DNA from: Saccoglossus kowalevskii
Taxonomy: Eukaryota > Hemichordata > Enteropneusta > Harrimaniidae
Length of the DNA stretch: 56,938 bases
Direction: 5' to 3'
NCBI RefSeq assembly: GCF_000003605.2
Contig: NW_003129863.1
Span: 91,824 to 148,761 of the forward strand
Shown in pieces: positions 47,397 to 56,938 of the stretch (position 1 is its first letter; the number at the start of each line of letters is the position of its first letter). A program made the position numbers and the translations under genes. The notes below the pieces were generated by a model that worked only from the letters and a program-made list of their open reading frames with translations, did not search any database and was not told where the DNA came from.

Positions 47397-47481
47397 TAGT
47401 TGTTGCCCATGGAACATGGATTTTGTGGCAAAATGCACAATGTGTACCGTCACTACTTGCAATTTGACAATAAAAATTCAG
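47397..47481 (+). other. TMEM69: Candidate TMEM69 exon 2 with in-frame start
   Basis: Bounded by an acceptor TTTTTTAATCATCAG and a donor ATTCAG|GTGAGT. From ATG at 47,416 it reads MDFVAKCTMC and 12 more codons, ending in phase 0. That joins in frame to the acceptor at 48,202. It supplies a start that the main exon lacks. If exon 1 is upstream, its ATG would create an overlapping 22-codon upstream frame. Confidence 0.45.
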
Positions 47482-48202
47482 GTGAGTCAACAGTGACATT
47501 CAATGTTGTGCATTCAAGTAAAATTACATGCATACATATATATACACTTGAAGCTTTATATATTTGTCGAATGACAAACTATTAGTTTTGAAGTAGTATT
47601 GTTGGCAAAATTTTGTTTGAATCTTTTGTCATGTTAGGTTATATATGTAATTTAATTATACAACAGCTAGGATATTCACTTCACTGATATTCAAAAATCA
47701 CAAGGCAATTTTGTGGATTCAGTTGTGCTTGAGTTTTCAGTATACAAAATGTATTAGGGTGTAATCATGTCGCCAAATTGCACCCAATATTCTCTGTTTT
47801 GACGATTGAAGATGGACTGTATTATTAAGTATTTTCCATTAAGATTGATCTGAGATGTACATCAGACTTTTGAGCCACTAGGCCTCCCTTTTGAATTTAT
47901 TGCAGGACTAGTTTACTTATGATATCCCTGAGTTTGTGTGATTTCTAGGTTAGTTGTGTTTAGCATGCACCCACAGCAGAAATCGAAAAGTGATGCATGA
48001 CAGTATTTATTGTAAAAAGGCCAATTAAAAGCGCAATGTGCCCAGCTTTTAGTCATTATAACTCACAAGCACCGCCAATTTCAGATTTTGGTAAAATAAC
48101 TCAAAATCGACAATACAACTTCATAAAAGTAGTCTCCTGTTGAGTACATGTATAAAATTATAATCGCCTCCATACATTGTCAAACTACTCTATTGCTTAC
48201 AG

Positions 48203-48952
48203 ACGAGGCTTCTAGGATGTACAGTGTTAAGACAGTTGAACCTGAAGCATCCAAGAGTTTTGAGTACATGGTATCTAAGTAGGTCTACCTCAACGCCATC
48301 TGCATCAAGATGTTACATTACTCCAGCAGTTAGGAAAAGCACCATCAATGTGAATAATTCTAGATCAATCCACACATCACTAAGATGTTCTACTTCTAAA
48401 CAGGATGATGCAGTAAGTGGCAGTGTCTCTTTAGCAACGGTTTATAAACTACGATACCTTAAGGAAGCACCTTTACCAGCTTTGGTGTTTGGAGCAGCGA
48501 CTCTGATCCCGTTTGCAGCCGGTACAGCTTATTCGATCGTTCATGGTGTGTATAATCAGGATATATTATTTGTGCAGATGGCAGACGCTGCCATTGTGCT
48601 ATCTTTTGTTGGTGCAGTTCGATGGGGACTTGCGCTTCCCGATGGAAGTGATACTCGGCCAAACTGGTCTAATCTCGGATATAGTATTGCTCCAGCTGCC
48701 ATTGCACTGCTTGGTATCAGTGTAGAACCATCTGTTGGACTTCCAGTTTTGATTACAGCCATGGCAGGTTTTGCAATTACTGATATTGCAATGCCAGGCT
48801 ATCCAGCATGGTACAAGTCTCTACGCTTCTACATCACTTTGGGTATAGTGATTACATTACTGGTGTCTCATCGGTTTTATACCCAACGTCCAGACAAGCA
48901 GGAGAGATGTCATGTACAGGAAATAAAAAAAGCACTGACGAATCAAAAATGA
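48203..48952 (+). CDS. TMEM69: TMEM69 (DUF3429 family), main coding exon
   Basis: TMEM69 is a poorly characterised multipass membrane protein with a DUF3429 domain and predicted organellar location. The exon encodes 249 residues, open from the acceptor at 48,202 to TGA. The N-terminal part is Arg/Ser-rich without acidic residues (SRSTSTPSASR..., SIHTSLRC), which fits a mitochondrial presequence. The conserved core begins LKEAPLPALVFGAATLIPF, then FVQMADAAIVLSFVGAVRWG and LALPDG. Human TMEM69 has the equivalent SPKPAL--TLAGLIPF and SFLGGIRWGFALPEG. About five hydrophobic segments follow to FYITLGIVITLLVSHRF and a polar tail. There is no ATG in frame before the core within this exon, so the start lies in exon 1 (alternative acceptor) or in the 47.4-kb exon. 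Full length would be about 255-271 residues. It is head-to-head with vasculin. Confidence 0.92.
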   Translation, partial: TRLLGCTVLRQLNLKHPRVLSTWYLSRSTSTPSASRCYITPAVRKSTINVNNSRSIHTSLRCSTSKQDDAVSGSVSLATVYKLRYLKEAPLPALVFGAATLIPFAAGTAYSIVHGVYNQDILFVQMADAAIVLSFVGAVRWGLALPDGSDTRPNWSNLGYSIAPAAIALLGISVEPSVGLPVLITAMAGFAITDIAMPGYPAWYKSLRFYITLGIVITLLVSHRFYTQRPDKQERCHVQEIKKALTNQK

Positions 48953-49130
48953 ACAATTACGATTGGTTAAATCAACTTTTCAAGTTGTGGCCGTCAAGGT
49001 GTGCCTGAATATTAGGGTTTTAATGCATCACATTCTGATGCCCTATTTTTTTATTGAGACTTTCATCAGGCGTTTAGTTAAGATAGATTTTGTTAATTGA
49101 ATCTTGTTAACATATTTGCTTGTAATGCAG

Positions 49131-49136
49131 AATAAA
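49131..49136 (+). terminator. TMEM69: TMEM69 poly(A) signal
   Basis: AATAAA about 180 bases after the TMEM69 stop codon. Confidence 0.6.
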
Positions 49137-49429
49137 ATCAATGATACATTGCGAAACACATTCTGTATTTGATATAATACCGATATAAGTGAAAACAGTT
49201 TAGCAAATAGTTTAATGTTGAGGTATACCTAAATGACTGTCATGAGAACTATGTGTATATGAAGGACTCGCACAACCATGAATGTGTACATATTGATAGC
49301 GACCTGTTTATAGAAATCTGCTAAAAGTGAATTTACAGACAAACTTGTAAATTAAAAAACAATGCTTTGTATGGTCATGTGCAATATTTATGTTTATTGT
49401 GTGTGTCTGACGGAACTGCATATACTGTA

Positions 49430-49738
49430 CAGGGATTATTTTAAATAAGGGAAAATAGGCGCAGCGCCCGCATGCCATGGCCATGTGCCCTCTTACCCTG
49501 GGGAACAGATCCTATGGCAACCATAAAATTCTGATTGACCAGGGATCACATGTGGGCACAGTCTTCAACTGTGACCTGTCTGATATTAATTTTGGCCCCA
49601 ATAAAGCCATAGAATGCTCCATTTTAACTCGAAATTATCAAACATTCCACACTCTGGTAGGGAGAACCCTATCTCCACTTGGTGGCTTCGCTGAATTGCA
49701 GTGCTCCCTCTTGCAGTTTTTTTCTAATAAAAACCCTG
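49430..49738. mobile_element. hAT-like non-autonomous element, 309 bp
   Basis: Related to 2,267-2,618: it starts CAGGGATTATTTTAAATAAG, has GGCGCAGCGCCC and GTGCCCTCTTACC near the left, and ends TTCTAATAAAAACCCTG. The flanking direct repeat is CTGTA (49,425-49,429 and 49,739-49,743). Confidence 0.6.
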
Positions 49739-50283
49739 CTGTATAGTGTATGCGAGGTAGGTAAAGACTAACTGAGAACAAAACGTGAAGAATGTAAACA
49801 TGCATGCACACAGATGACAGTAATGCTCTTGGATAGAAGGCTACTTACTTTTTTTGAGAAACTTATTAAATCACTTGGCAATATTCATAGGTTTATTTTT
49901 TGTAGCAACAGTGACATGGAAACATGAAAAATCACTTTGTCTATATTTGCAGTGTGAAATTTTGAGAAGAGTCACTTTTTTAGAACTATTCCATAGAAAT
50001 GTTAAACCAAAATACATGTTGCATTTTTTGTCACTTTCAATTTCAGAAATTCAAGTACTCCACCATTCATCACATAATAACACTTACAAAATGGCAACTA
50101 TTCTCGTAAAATTTAGTAAAATTTATTGCTAAATAGATTTATTGTTTTTCACAAGTAAGCTTCCACCAAAAAAACCACTCACTGGCATTGGAACTACCAA
50201 ATATTGTATATAATATTATATAATTATTGATTTGAATGTAAGTCATCAACTTTGGGATTTTTTACACCCAGGATGAAATATTT

Positions 50284-50977
50284 AGCTCCGCAGTCGACTT
50301 TGTCGAGCGGAGCTTATCATATGAGTGATTGTCCGTCGTCGTCAGTGTCAATGTTTTACCTTTTCGACTTCTTCTTGAAAACTACAAGCTTGAATGCTTT
50401 GATACTTGGTGTGTATGTACCTGGGGTAGACCTCTCTTAGATTTGTTCATTTCATGATGATATCTTCAATTCTCTAATTTTGGTGAATATTTTTGTAATT
50501 TTTGGTAAAAAGTGATATTTTTGACTTCTTGTTAAAAACCGAAAGTCCAATTGCTTTGATATTGCATATATAGATGCTACATGTGGACCTTTCCCAGATT
50601 TGTTCATTTCGTGATGATATCTTCAATTCTCTAATTTTGGTGAATATTTTTGTAATTTTTGGTAAAAAGTGATATTTTCCACTTCTTGTTAAAAACCGCA
50701 AGTCCAATTGCTTTGATATTACATATATAGGTATTACATGTGGACCTCTCTCAGATTTGTTCATTTTGTGATGGTATCTTCAATTATCTAATTTTGATGA
50801 ATATTTACGTCATTTTTGGTAAAAAGTGATATTTTTGAATTATTGTTGAAAACAGCAAGTCTGATTGCTTTGATACTATACCGTACATATTGTTCATTTT
50901 CTAATGATATCTTCAGTTCTTGAATTGAAATGTGTCTTGCTAACAGCGGAGCTATCTCAGCCGAGAGGCTGCTTGTT
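50284..50977. mobile_element. Apparently full-length HINE/pearl-like element, about 694 bp
   Basis: The left end is a hairpin at 50,284-50,314 (AGCTCCGC ... GCGGAGCT). The body has about four monomers with 157-bp spacing (ACTTCTTGTTAAAAACCG at 50,524 and 50,681). The right end is CAGCGGAGCTATCTCAGCCG then AGAGGCTGCTTGTTT, which itself holds a CAGCC/GGCTG hairpin. It is inverted relative to the other three copies. It encodes no protein; an open 96-codon frame inside is a product of the repeat. Confidence 0.65.
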
Positions 50978-51698
50978 TAACCATTTGCATAGGAATCAAT
51001 TACTATATAATCTAAATTTTACTGTTTGGTGAATTTGCGGTTATCCATAAAATGTGAAAATGTAAAAACAACAATAAAAATGATTGTTTTACTTTCAATT
51101 GAGTGAATTTTAGCGTGAAACCTGGAAATACATGTACATGTTTTAGCAGTATTATTATATACTTATATTTTATAAATGGTTAAGTATTATATAATTTGTT
51201 AAATAAATGAATAAATAAATATATATATTTATATAAGAGCGTTTAGTGAATTTTATTTTTTGTTACTTCAAACACATGCCAGCTGGCTTATCTTAATCTG
51301 ATCATAATCCCGTCATAATCGAGGCCAAGTCAAGTACATCCATTTAACATCAAGTTCAGAGTTATGAAACATGTTTTTTTGACTTAATATTTCATACAGT
51401 CATTGGATGTTTCAACCAGTAATTAAACTGCCATTTCAAGTTTTTTAAGTGTTGTAATGTCAAGCCTTTGTGTTGCATTGTGTATACCCAGTCAAACTTT
51501 AAATGTGATAAAAGTTTCTAATTTTGTTGAGTTTGCACTATACATAACTGCTGTACATTTTCAATTTTATTTTTGTCTTGTTCTATCAACACTACACTGA
51601 TATACATATTTTGTATCTTCTGTTTGACCTTTTCATGACACCTTCCCATGAGGTCAAGACCTCCACCAAGGAAACCGTTTACTTATGTCGAGATGACC

Positions 51699-51908
51699 TA
51701 CTGTAAAATAATTTATTTTCGCTTGGAATTAATTTTTCACTATTTTTGAAGGAATGATTCAGTGAAAATAAAATCCAGCGAATATACCTTTTTTCCTATA
51801 TTTTTCATTAAATTGATCAGAAATCAGTGAAAATAAATTTCATTCAAAACACCCAAATATTTTTTTCAGCGAAAATTAATTCCAGCTAAAATAAAGTATT
51901 TTTCAGTA
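51699..51908. mobile_element. TACTGTAAA foldback MITE, family A, fourth copy
   Basis: TACTGTAAAATAATTTATTT to AAGTATTTTTCAGTA, 210 bp, with CAGTGAAAATAAAATCCAGC and CAGCGAAAATTAATTCCAGC inside. Confidence 0.78.
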
Positions 51909-52485
51909 TAGGATGTCAATGGATGAGTGTGACCAATGTTGTACAAAAGACAACTATGCCTGAATGTGAAGTGGCTTCTCATTTGCATTCAAATAAATTC
52001 CTACAAATTGATTGACTACCAACCATAGATTCAAAACAATACTAGCCATGGATGTTGTAAAACGCACACATCACACATAATTAAGTTGGATCGTCTCTAG
52101 ATGGCGCTACTCGTGAGATAAGACGGGAGGACACTTTTTCATTAATTTTAATAAGATTGCTCCATTTCAACCATAGCTCCCAATGATTTTCCATTGTATG
52201 TTGAACATAGCATTCTGCTATGTAGTTGTATCAGCAGTTCAGCAACTTATTGCAAAACAATAATACCAAGTAATTACCTTGTATTGTCAATCGATGATCA
52301 CATTAATGAACACAACCTTTTGAATTCAATACCACATGATTTATTTCACATCATTAACAGCATAAAACTCAATAATCATTCCTATTAAAGATAAAGATTA
52401 AACTGTTTTCCTTAATAAAACAAAAATTTTCAGTATCTACATCGCATTATAGATTAAAAAAAATATGAAACTTTAAGGCTGAGAA

Positions 52486-52640
52486 AAAAATATCTCTGTT
52501 TCTCGTTTCTCGCCTTGGACGTTTTTTTTGCTTCTAAAGCATTCCAAAATGCGCATTTTAGCTCAGTCTCCAAAAAAAAAATTACCTTGCGATTTAAAAA
52601 TTTCCATGAAACGAGAAACAGAGAATTTTTTTTCTCTGGC
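52486..52640. mobile_element. Small foldback element
   Basis: ATATCTCTGTTTCTCGTTTC at the left is inverted as GAAACGAGAAACAGAGAATT at the right, so the whole 155 bp can fold. No second copy in the window. The class is not identifiable. Confidence 0.5.
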
Positions 52641-52776
52641 CTAAAAGTTAATGGCAAGGATTCTTGAAATAATATAAATATTTAATAGTTATTTGTACTG
52701 TTTCTAAATGGACGTATAATACTGCTTGGCAACCTTGATCATACAGATTAACTCCTAAACTGTACCTACCGGTACT

Positions 52777-52782
52777 TTTATT
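52777..52782 (-). terminator. Possible poly(A) signal for the membrane-protein gene
   Basis: AATAAA on the minus strand about 700 bases beyond the stop codon at 53,480. Tentative. Confidence 0.25.
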
Positions 52783-53479
52783 TCACCTACCAAACCTATT
52801 TAATTTGCTCAATTCTGTCTGTTATCATCATTTATCAAGTTTTATATTTCTCATTGTTAACCTTTAAACTAGCTACAAATCATAACGAGTTTGTATTTCA
52901 GGTAACTTATAAATGGGTATATATCTGATTTGTTCGTTTATGTATTGTTCCATTTTTGGCTCACACTGTTATATCTAATCTTTCGCAACAGAATTCCAAT
53001 ACAATATAATACTAGAACAAAGTTACTTATAACAAGACATAAATATCACAGTTCCTGTTATTTAATTATAAAATACTCATGTTAAAATAATACATGGAAC
53101 ATCTGCAAACAATTGGATTAATATGTACGCTACTTTCATTGACCCGGGTCCAAAATCATAAGTGCAAACAAACTATGTCTCGTACATGCTCAAGAAACTG
53201 CATTCATAAATCTGAGTAAACCTTGATGTACCTTTAATAACAACTAGGCTTCTTTGTTAATTCAGGTCTTTGTATATTACCAGGATCTGGGTTTGTTTCA
53301 TTATCAGTACTATAATGCTTGACTAACCAATACAACTATAATCTGGTATCCATGTTAGAAGAATCAAACCCCGAAAACGACAAAGAAATGTTCATAAAAT
53401 GCGATTTTCACAAAATGCGCGTTAAATCAGCTACACCTTTGTATTGTTGATTACCAGCATCAACATTTGAAGTCGCTGC

Positions 53480-55892
53480 TTATACAAATACCTCACTATT
53501 CCCCTTATCTGTTGGTTGGTCAGCTACATCTGTAAAAGACATACCATCATCATCTGACAAAATATCATTAACATCATCAAGTTGAGGTGGAAGTATCAAG
53601 AATTCATCTAGAGGGTTGACATTTATGTCCATGGAATCATCAATACTAGGCCTGCATTGTACATCTGACATGGTGTTCTTCTGATTTGGGTTACATGGCA
53701 TAACATTAATGGGAACTGTCTCGGTATGTATACTGTCATTTTTGTGTTGATCAGAAATGGAACAATCTGTCTGTTTTCTTCCAGGCAGGTGTGGTGTAAC
53801 TGTATCTTGACTCAACCGGTACTCATCGGCTGGTGATTGTTTATTTTCACTGACACATTTCCATTGAGGCTTCTCACAGCTAGTTGAACAATCTGGTTGT
53901 TTTTTTCCAGATTGGTCTGTCATATCTGTACATTGACTCAAGCCATACTCATCAGCTGGTGATAGTTTACTTTCACTTAATGAAAAACTATCATCTTGGA
54001 AGTATAGAATGTCAGATAACCCCAGATGAGTAAATTTCTGTTTTCTTCCAGGCAGGTGTGGTGTCACTGTATCTTGACTCAACCTGTAATCATCGGCTGG
54101 TGATTGTTTATTTTCACTGACACATTTCCATTGAGGCTTCTCACAGGTAGTTGAACAATCTGGTTGTTTTCCTCCAGGTAGGTCTGTCATCTCTGGACCT
54201 TGACTTAAGTCACACTGGTCTGCTGGTGATTGTTTATTTTCACTGTCACTATTCCATCGAGGCTTCTCACAGCTAGTTGAACAATCTGTGTTTTTTTTTC
54301 CAGGTTGGTCTGTCATATCTGTACATTGACTCATGCCATACTCAGCTGGTGATAGTTCACTTTCACTTAATGAAGAACTATCATCTTGAAAGTATAGAAT
54401 GTCAGATAACCCCAGATGAGTAAATCTCTGATCTTCACATAACTCTGAGTTGAGTGTTTCAGATCCTGCCTTGATTTCACTGAGGTCTTCAACTTGAGAG
54501 TCATCGATACTGAACGGTTTTCCGGCTGGGTGAAGAAGTGTGTCTGACAGCTGGAGGAAAGGTGTACTCGTTTTGATCTCTACACATGATATATCAGGAT
54601 GACAATCAGCAGTGGTTTGTTTGTTTGGGCCAAGCACAATTGAGCCATCATCAGTTCCTGTCATTCTACTGTAATTATTTGACTCATTTGAAGGTGTCCC
54701 GCTCAATGTGTTGGGTGAGTTACATCCATTATCTGATTCGGTTCCGCCAGAATGTTCATTCTCGATATTTGGTGTATCCTGAACTTCATCACCAATGTTT
54801 CCAAGAGAAATATTCAAAAAATTGCTCAAATTATTCTCATCTTCATCTGAACTAATGCTAGATGTACATGAGTTTGCACGCAATTTGCTATAGGATGGAA
54901 TACCATTTGATGACTCAGCATTTGATCGCTCTGATTGTTGCTCTTGTCTATGGATGTAATTGTCAGTATCCAGTGAGGGCTGTGAAGGCCCTGCTGGTAT
55001 AACTGCCTCTTCTATTCCAGCTGCTGCCATCTGACCATCAGGTCCAAGTTCAATACCGTTATTTCCATTTACTGAATTAAGACTATTTGATGGAGACTCA
55101 GATAAGCTTGACGATGTTGATGTTGAAGTTTTTACATTTGTTGCATCAGTGATTGGAAGTACTACATCGTATTCTTCAATTATGATATCAGGATTTACAT
55201 TACTTTGACAATCCTCCATGTTGAAATTGTTTTTCTGCAATTTAACAAGTTAGATGTTGGCAGTGCAAATAATACTGGTACTAATAATCAGAATGTAAAT
55301 ACAATAAACTGTTGAAATATCTTATTCAAAACAACACTGCTCGCAAAAAATTGCCTTAGAGGGTATCTTGTATACAGCTAACAAATTAAGTGTTACTATG
55401 CTTCAAAATACTGTAAGTAGACATGGTAATTGGTTATATGGTGATAATATTTCAAGGAATAAATTGTTAAACATGTACCATATTCTATTCATACAGGGCC
55501 ATTTATTGATGTTATAGATTATCTATGAATATCAATGAATTACCTTTCCTGTTCATAGATCTATTAAATAAAATAATTGATATGCATAATTGAATTATTC
55601 GAAATTGGTGAAAATGTCAGGAATCTGACCATTAGGGTACAGCCCTGGTGTAGCGTGCTTAAACAAACACAGCAAATGTATATCTCTGCATCTATGGATA
55701 CTAGATATATATACATAATTGATATACCTTCACTTACCATATAGTCTTGCCATACATTTCGTGTTAGTGGACTGGAAACAAATGCTTTAATCTGAGCACG
55801 TTTTTCATAGTAAACACATACAGCTAGCATAATTAATACTGTTAATACCAATATCACAGCAATTATTATATATATAATGACTGTATTCATGC
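53480..55892 (-). CDS. Single-pass membrane protein with long Ser/Asp-rich tail, possibly gp130-type cytokine receptor; 3' two exons
   Basis: Exon 55,892-55,738 is joined in phase 0 to the last exon 55,234-53,480, with consensus splice sites and 635 visible residues. The upstream exon enters in phase 1, so an ectodomain may lie beyond the window. Alternatively the ATG at 55,890 starts a short signal-anchor protein. After the membrane helix (VIIYIIIAVILVLTVLIMLA) comes YYEKRAQIKAFVSSPLTRNV. This resembles the K-R-x-x-I-K ... P juxtamembrane of gp130 and LIFR, although a PxP Box 1 is not evident. NNFNMED and SCTSSISSDEDEN further on recall gp130 tail segments. No YxxQ motif was found. The tail contains five repeats of about 42 residues (SPADEYGLSQ ... 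CEKPQWKCVSENKQ) and a duplicated FTHLGLSDILYFQDDS block. The gene is real with good confidence; the receptor assignment is about 0.35. Confidence 0.8.
53766..54430 (-). repeat. Coding internal duplication in the receptor-like tail
   Basis: The segment GTCAGATAACCCCAGATGAG occurs at 54,011 and 54,401 (390 bp = 130 codons apart). CATCGGCTGGTGATTG recurs at 53,824 and 54,091. Nucleotide identity remains high in the copies, so the expansion is recent. Frame is kept throughout. Confidence 0.85.
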
Positions 55893-56555
55893 CTAAACAA
55901 ATAAAAAAACAATTTATTAATACACATGGAATACAATTATCTATTTAAATAAAACTTTTACATTTATTTGAATTGTTAATTGGACCCATATTGTTCATTG
56001 GGACCATCATTTGCCATGACTCTTAACACATTAATTACCTTGATTATGTTATGGCAGGTGGAATTTTATTTAGTGAAAGTACTCTAAAATTTGACACAGT
56101 TAGGTCTGAAAGATTTAGTAAATAATTTTTTTTTTATTTAACACTAATTTGGATCAGTAGCGGTATATATGACATCTTGTAATGTTTTACTGAATACATT
56201 TGCAGTTTTAATTAGGGGTTCAAACCAGCAGGATATTTTGACCATACGTACGGCCATTGCTGACTAATTACAATAAAGTTTGAGAATCTTTTTGTGCACC
56301 ATTTTCAAGAAGTAGTTTTATACTGATGTCACAACATTGATTACCCTAACAAATCTATCCATAGTCCAGAGTGATTGACTTCCCACAAGTCCATCTATGG
56401 ATATTTCTATACAGGGTTATTGGTTTCCCAATATCTTTCAACTAATATTTCATTCATAGACAGTGTGGGTCTGGGCTGCTGATTAACCAGAAGGTCTACA
56501 ACTAATAGTGTAGTCTATGGTGATTCTACCAACTAGTATTCAATATACAGTACTC
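55893..56555. other. Upstream intron or 5' flank of the membrane-protein gene
   Basis: AT-rich. I found no minus-strand exon that would supply an ectodomain. Confidence 0.4.
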
Positions 56556-56725
56556 ATTCCGCCCAACCTCCCGCTTTTATCGCTTTTTTTCCGACCGCTT
56601 ATCGCTTAATTTCCGACCGCTCGCTGCTTTCCGACCGGAAACCGACCGCTTTTTTTCCGCTCGCTCGCGTTCGCTTTTGTTCTCTCGCTCGCTCGCTCGC
56701 TTTTGTTCGCTCGCTCGCTCCTGCT
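56556..56725. repeat. CCGACCGCT / CGCTCGCT simple-sequence patch
   Basis: CCGACCGCT or close variants recur four times, followed by runs of CGCTCGCT interrupted by TTTTGTT. The patch is strongly strand-asymmetric (C and T on plus) and CpG-dense, in contrast to the surrounding AT-rich DNA. Confidence 0.75.
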
Positions 56726-56938
56726 ATGACTGGCTTCAGAAACACCGTCCGCTTGCCAACCGACTGCTGGAGTAACAATGATCGTACATTATATGTATAA
56801 ACTTAAGTTTTTATTCGTAATAAATTTAGGTTTTAATGACGATTCAAAATACAACGCCTACTGCTTCTCTGTTTTGGAAAAAAGACGCCTTCAAATCACT
56901 TGACACATTGTAACGTTTGCTACGCAAGTCGAACTGTG

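Noticed and set aside
50474-50764. 96-codon frame MNKSERGPHV..., and a similar one at 148-357
   Set aside because: Both lie in tandem monomers of the hairpin-ended mobile element and repeat the same peptide; not a gene.
54586-54855. 89-codon plus-strand frame
   Set aside because: Antisense to the long tail exon of the membrane protein; no independent support.

Overview
The window is a piece of an AT-rich, intron-containing animal nuclear genome with two runs of N (31,355-31,404 and 46,335-46,565). GT-AG introns, strongly CpG-poor gene bodies next to CpG-richer promoter-like stretches, Wntless and vasculin (GPBP1) genes, and many short foldback transposons suggest a marine invertebrate. A non-vertebrate deuterostome or a lophotrochozoan both fit, and I cannot resolve the phylum from the sequence alone.

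Layout, left to right. 1-4,722 is the first intron of a Wntless (WLS) gene on the minus strand, crowded with small DNA transposons; only WLS coding exon 1 (4,723-4,828) lies in the window. 4,829-13,600 holds no gene I can support, but has a LINE remnant, several MITEs, a 149-bp duplication and a CTATTTAG-rich repeat block. 13,627-22,291 (minus) is an eight-exon short-chain dehydrogenase of the bacterial-type 3-hydroxybutyrate dehydrogenase kind. All splice phases close to a 326-aa protein, but the catalytic tyrosine is a leucine. 24,100-25,830 is a promoter-like region plus a second LINE remnant. 26,787-28,640 (minus) encodes a 617-aa protein of unknown family with an array of SKLPRPI motifs that look like EB1-binding SxIP motifs. 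30-33.6 kb is gene-poor and contains the first gap, flanked by a direct repeat. 34,026-41,993 (minus) is a complete ten-exon vasculin gene (GPBP1/GPBP1L1 type, 580 aa), with a further 5'UTR exon near 43.2 kb. About 44-45.2 kb is a CpG-richer divergent promoter shared with TMEM69 on the plus strand (coding to 48,952). 49-53 kb carries more transposons, including one apparently full-length foldback element with internal 157-bp repeats. 53,480-55,892 (minus) is the 3' part of a single-pass membrane protein with a long Ser/Asp-rich tail. Its juxtamembrane and tail motifs recall gp130-type cytokine receptors. The right edge is a CGCTCGCT / CCGACCGCT simple-sequence patch.

The genes do not form a pathway. 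The interesting context is genomic. From memory, GPBP1L1 and TMEM69 are also head-to-head neighbours in human, so the divergent pair here looks like ancient microsynteny. WLS and gp130-family receptors sit on the same human paralogous chromosome arms (1p, 5q). The strongest candidates for something undescribed are the SxIP-array protein, the tyrosine-less dehydrogenase and the gp130-like receptor tail with a freshly duplicated cytoplasmic segment.
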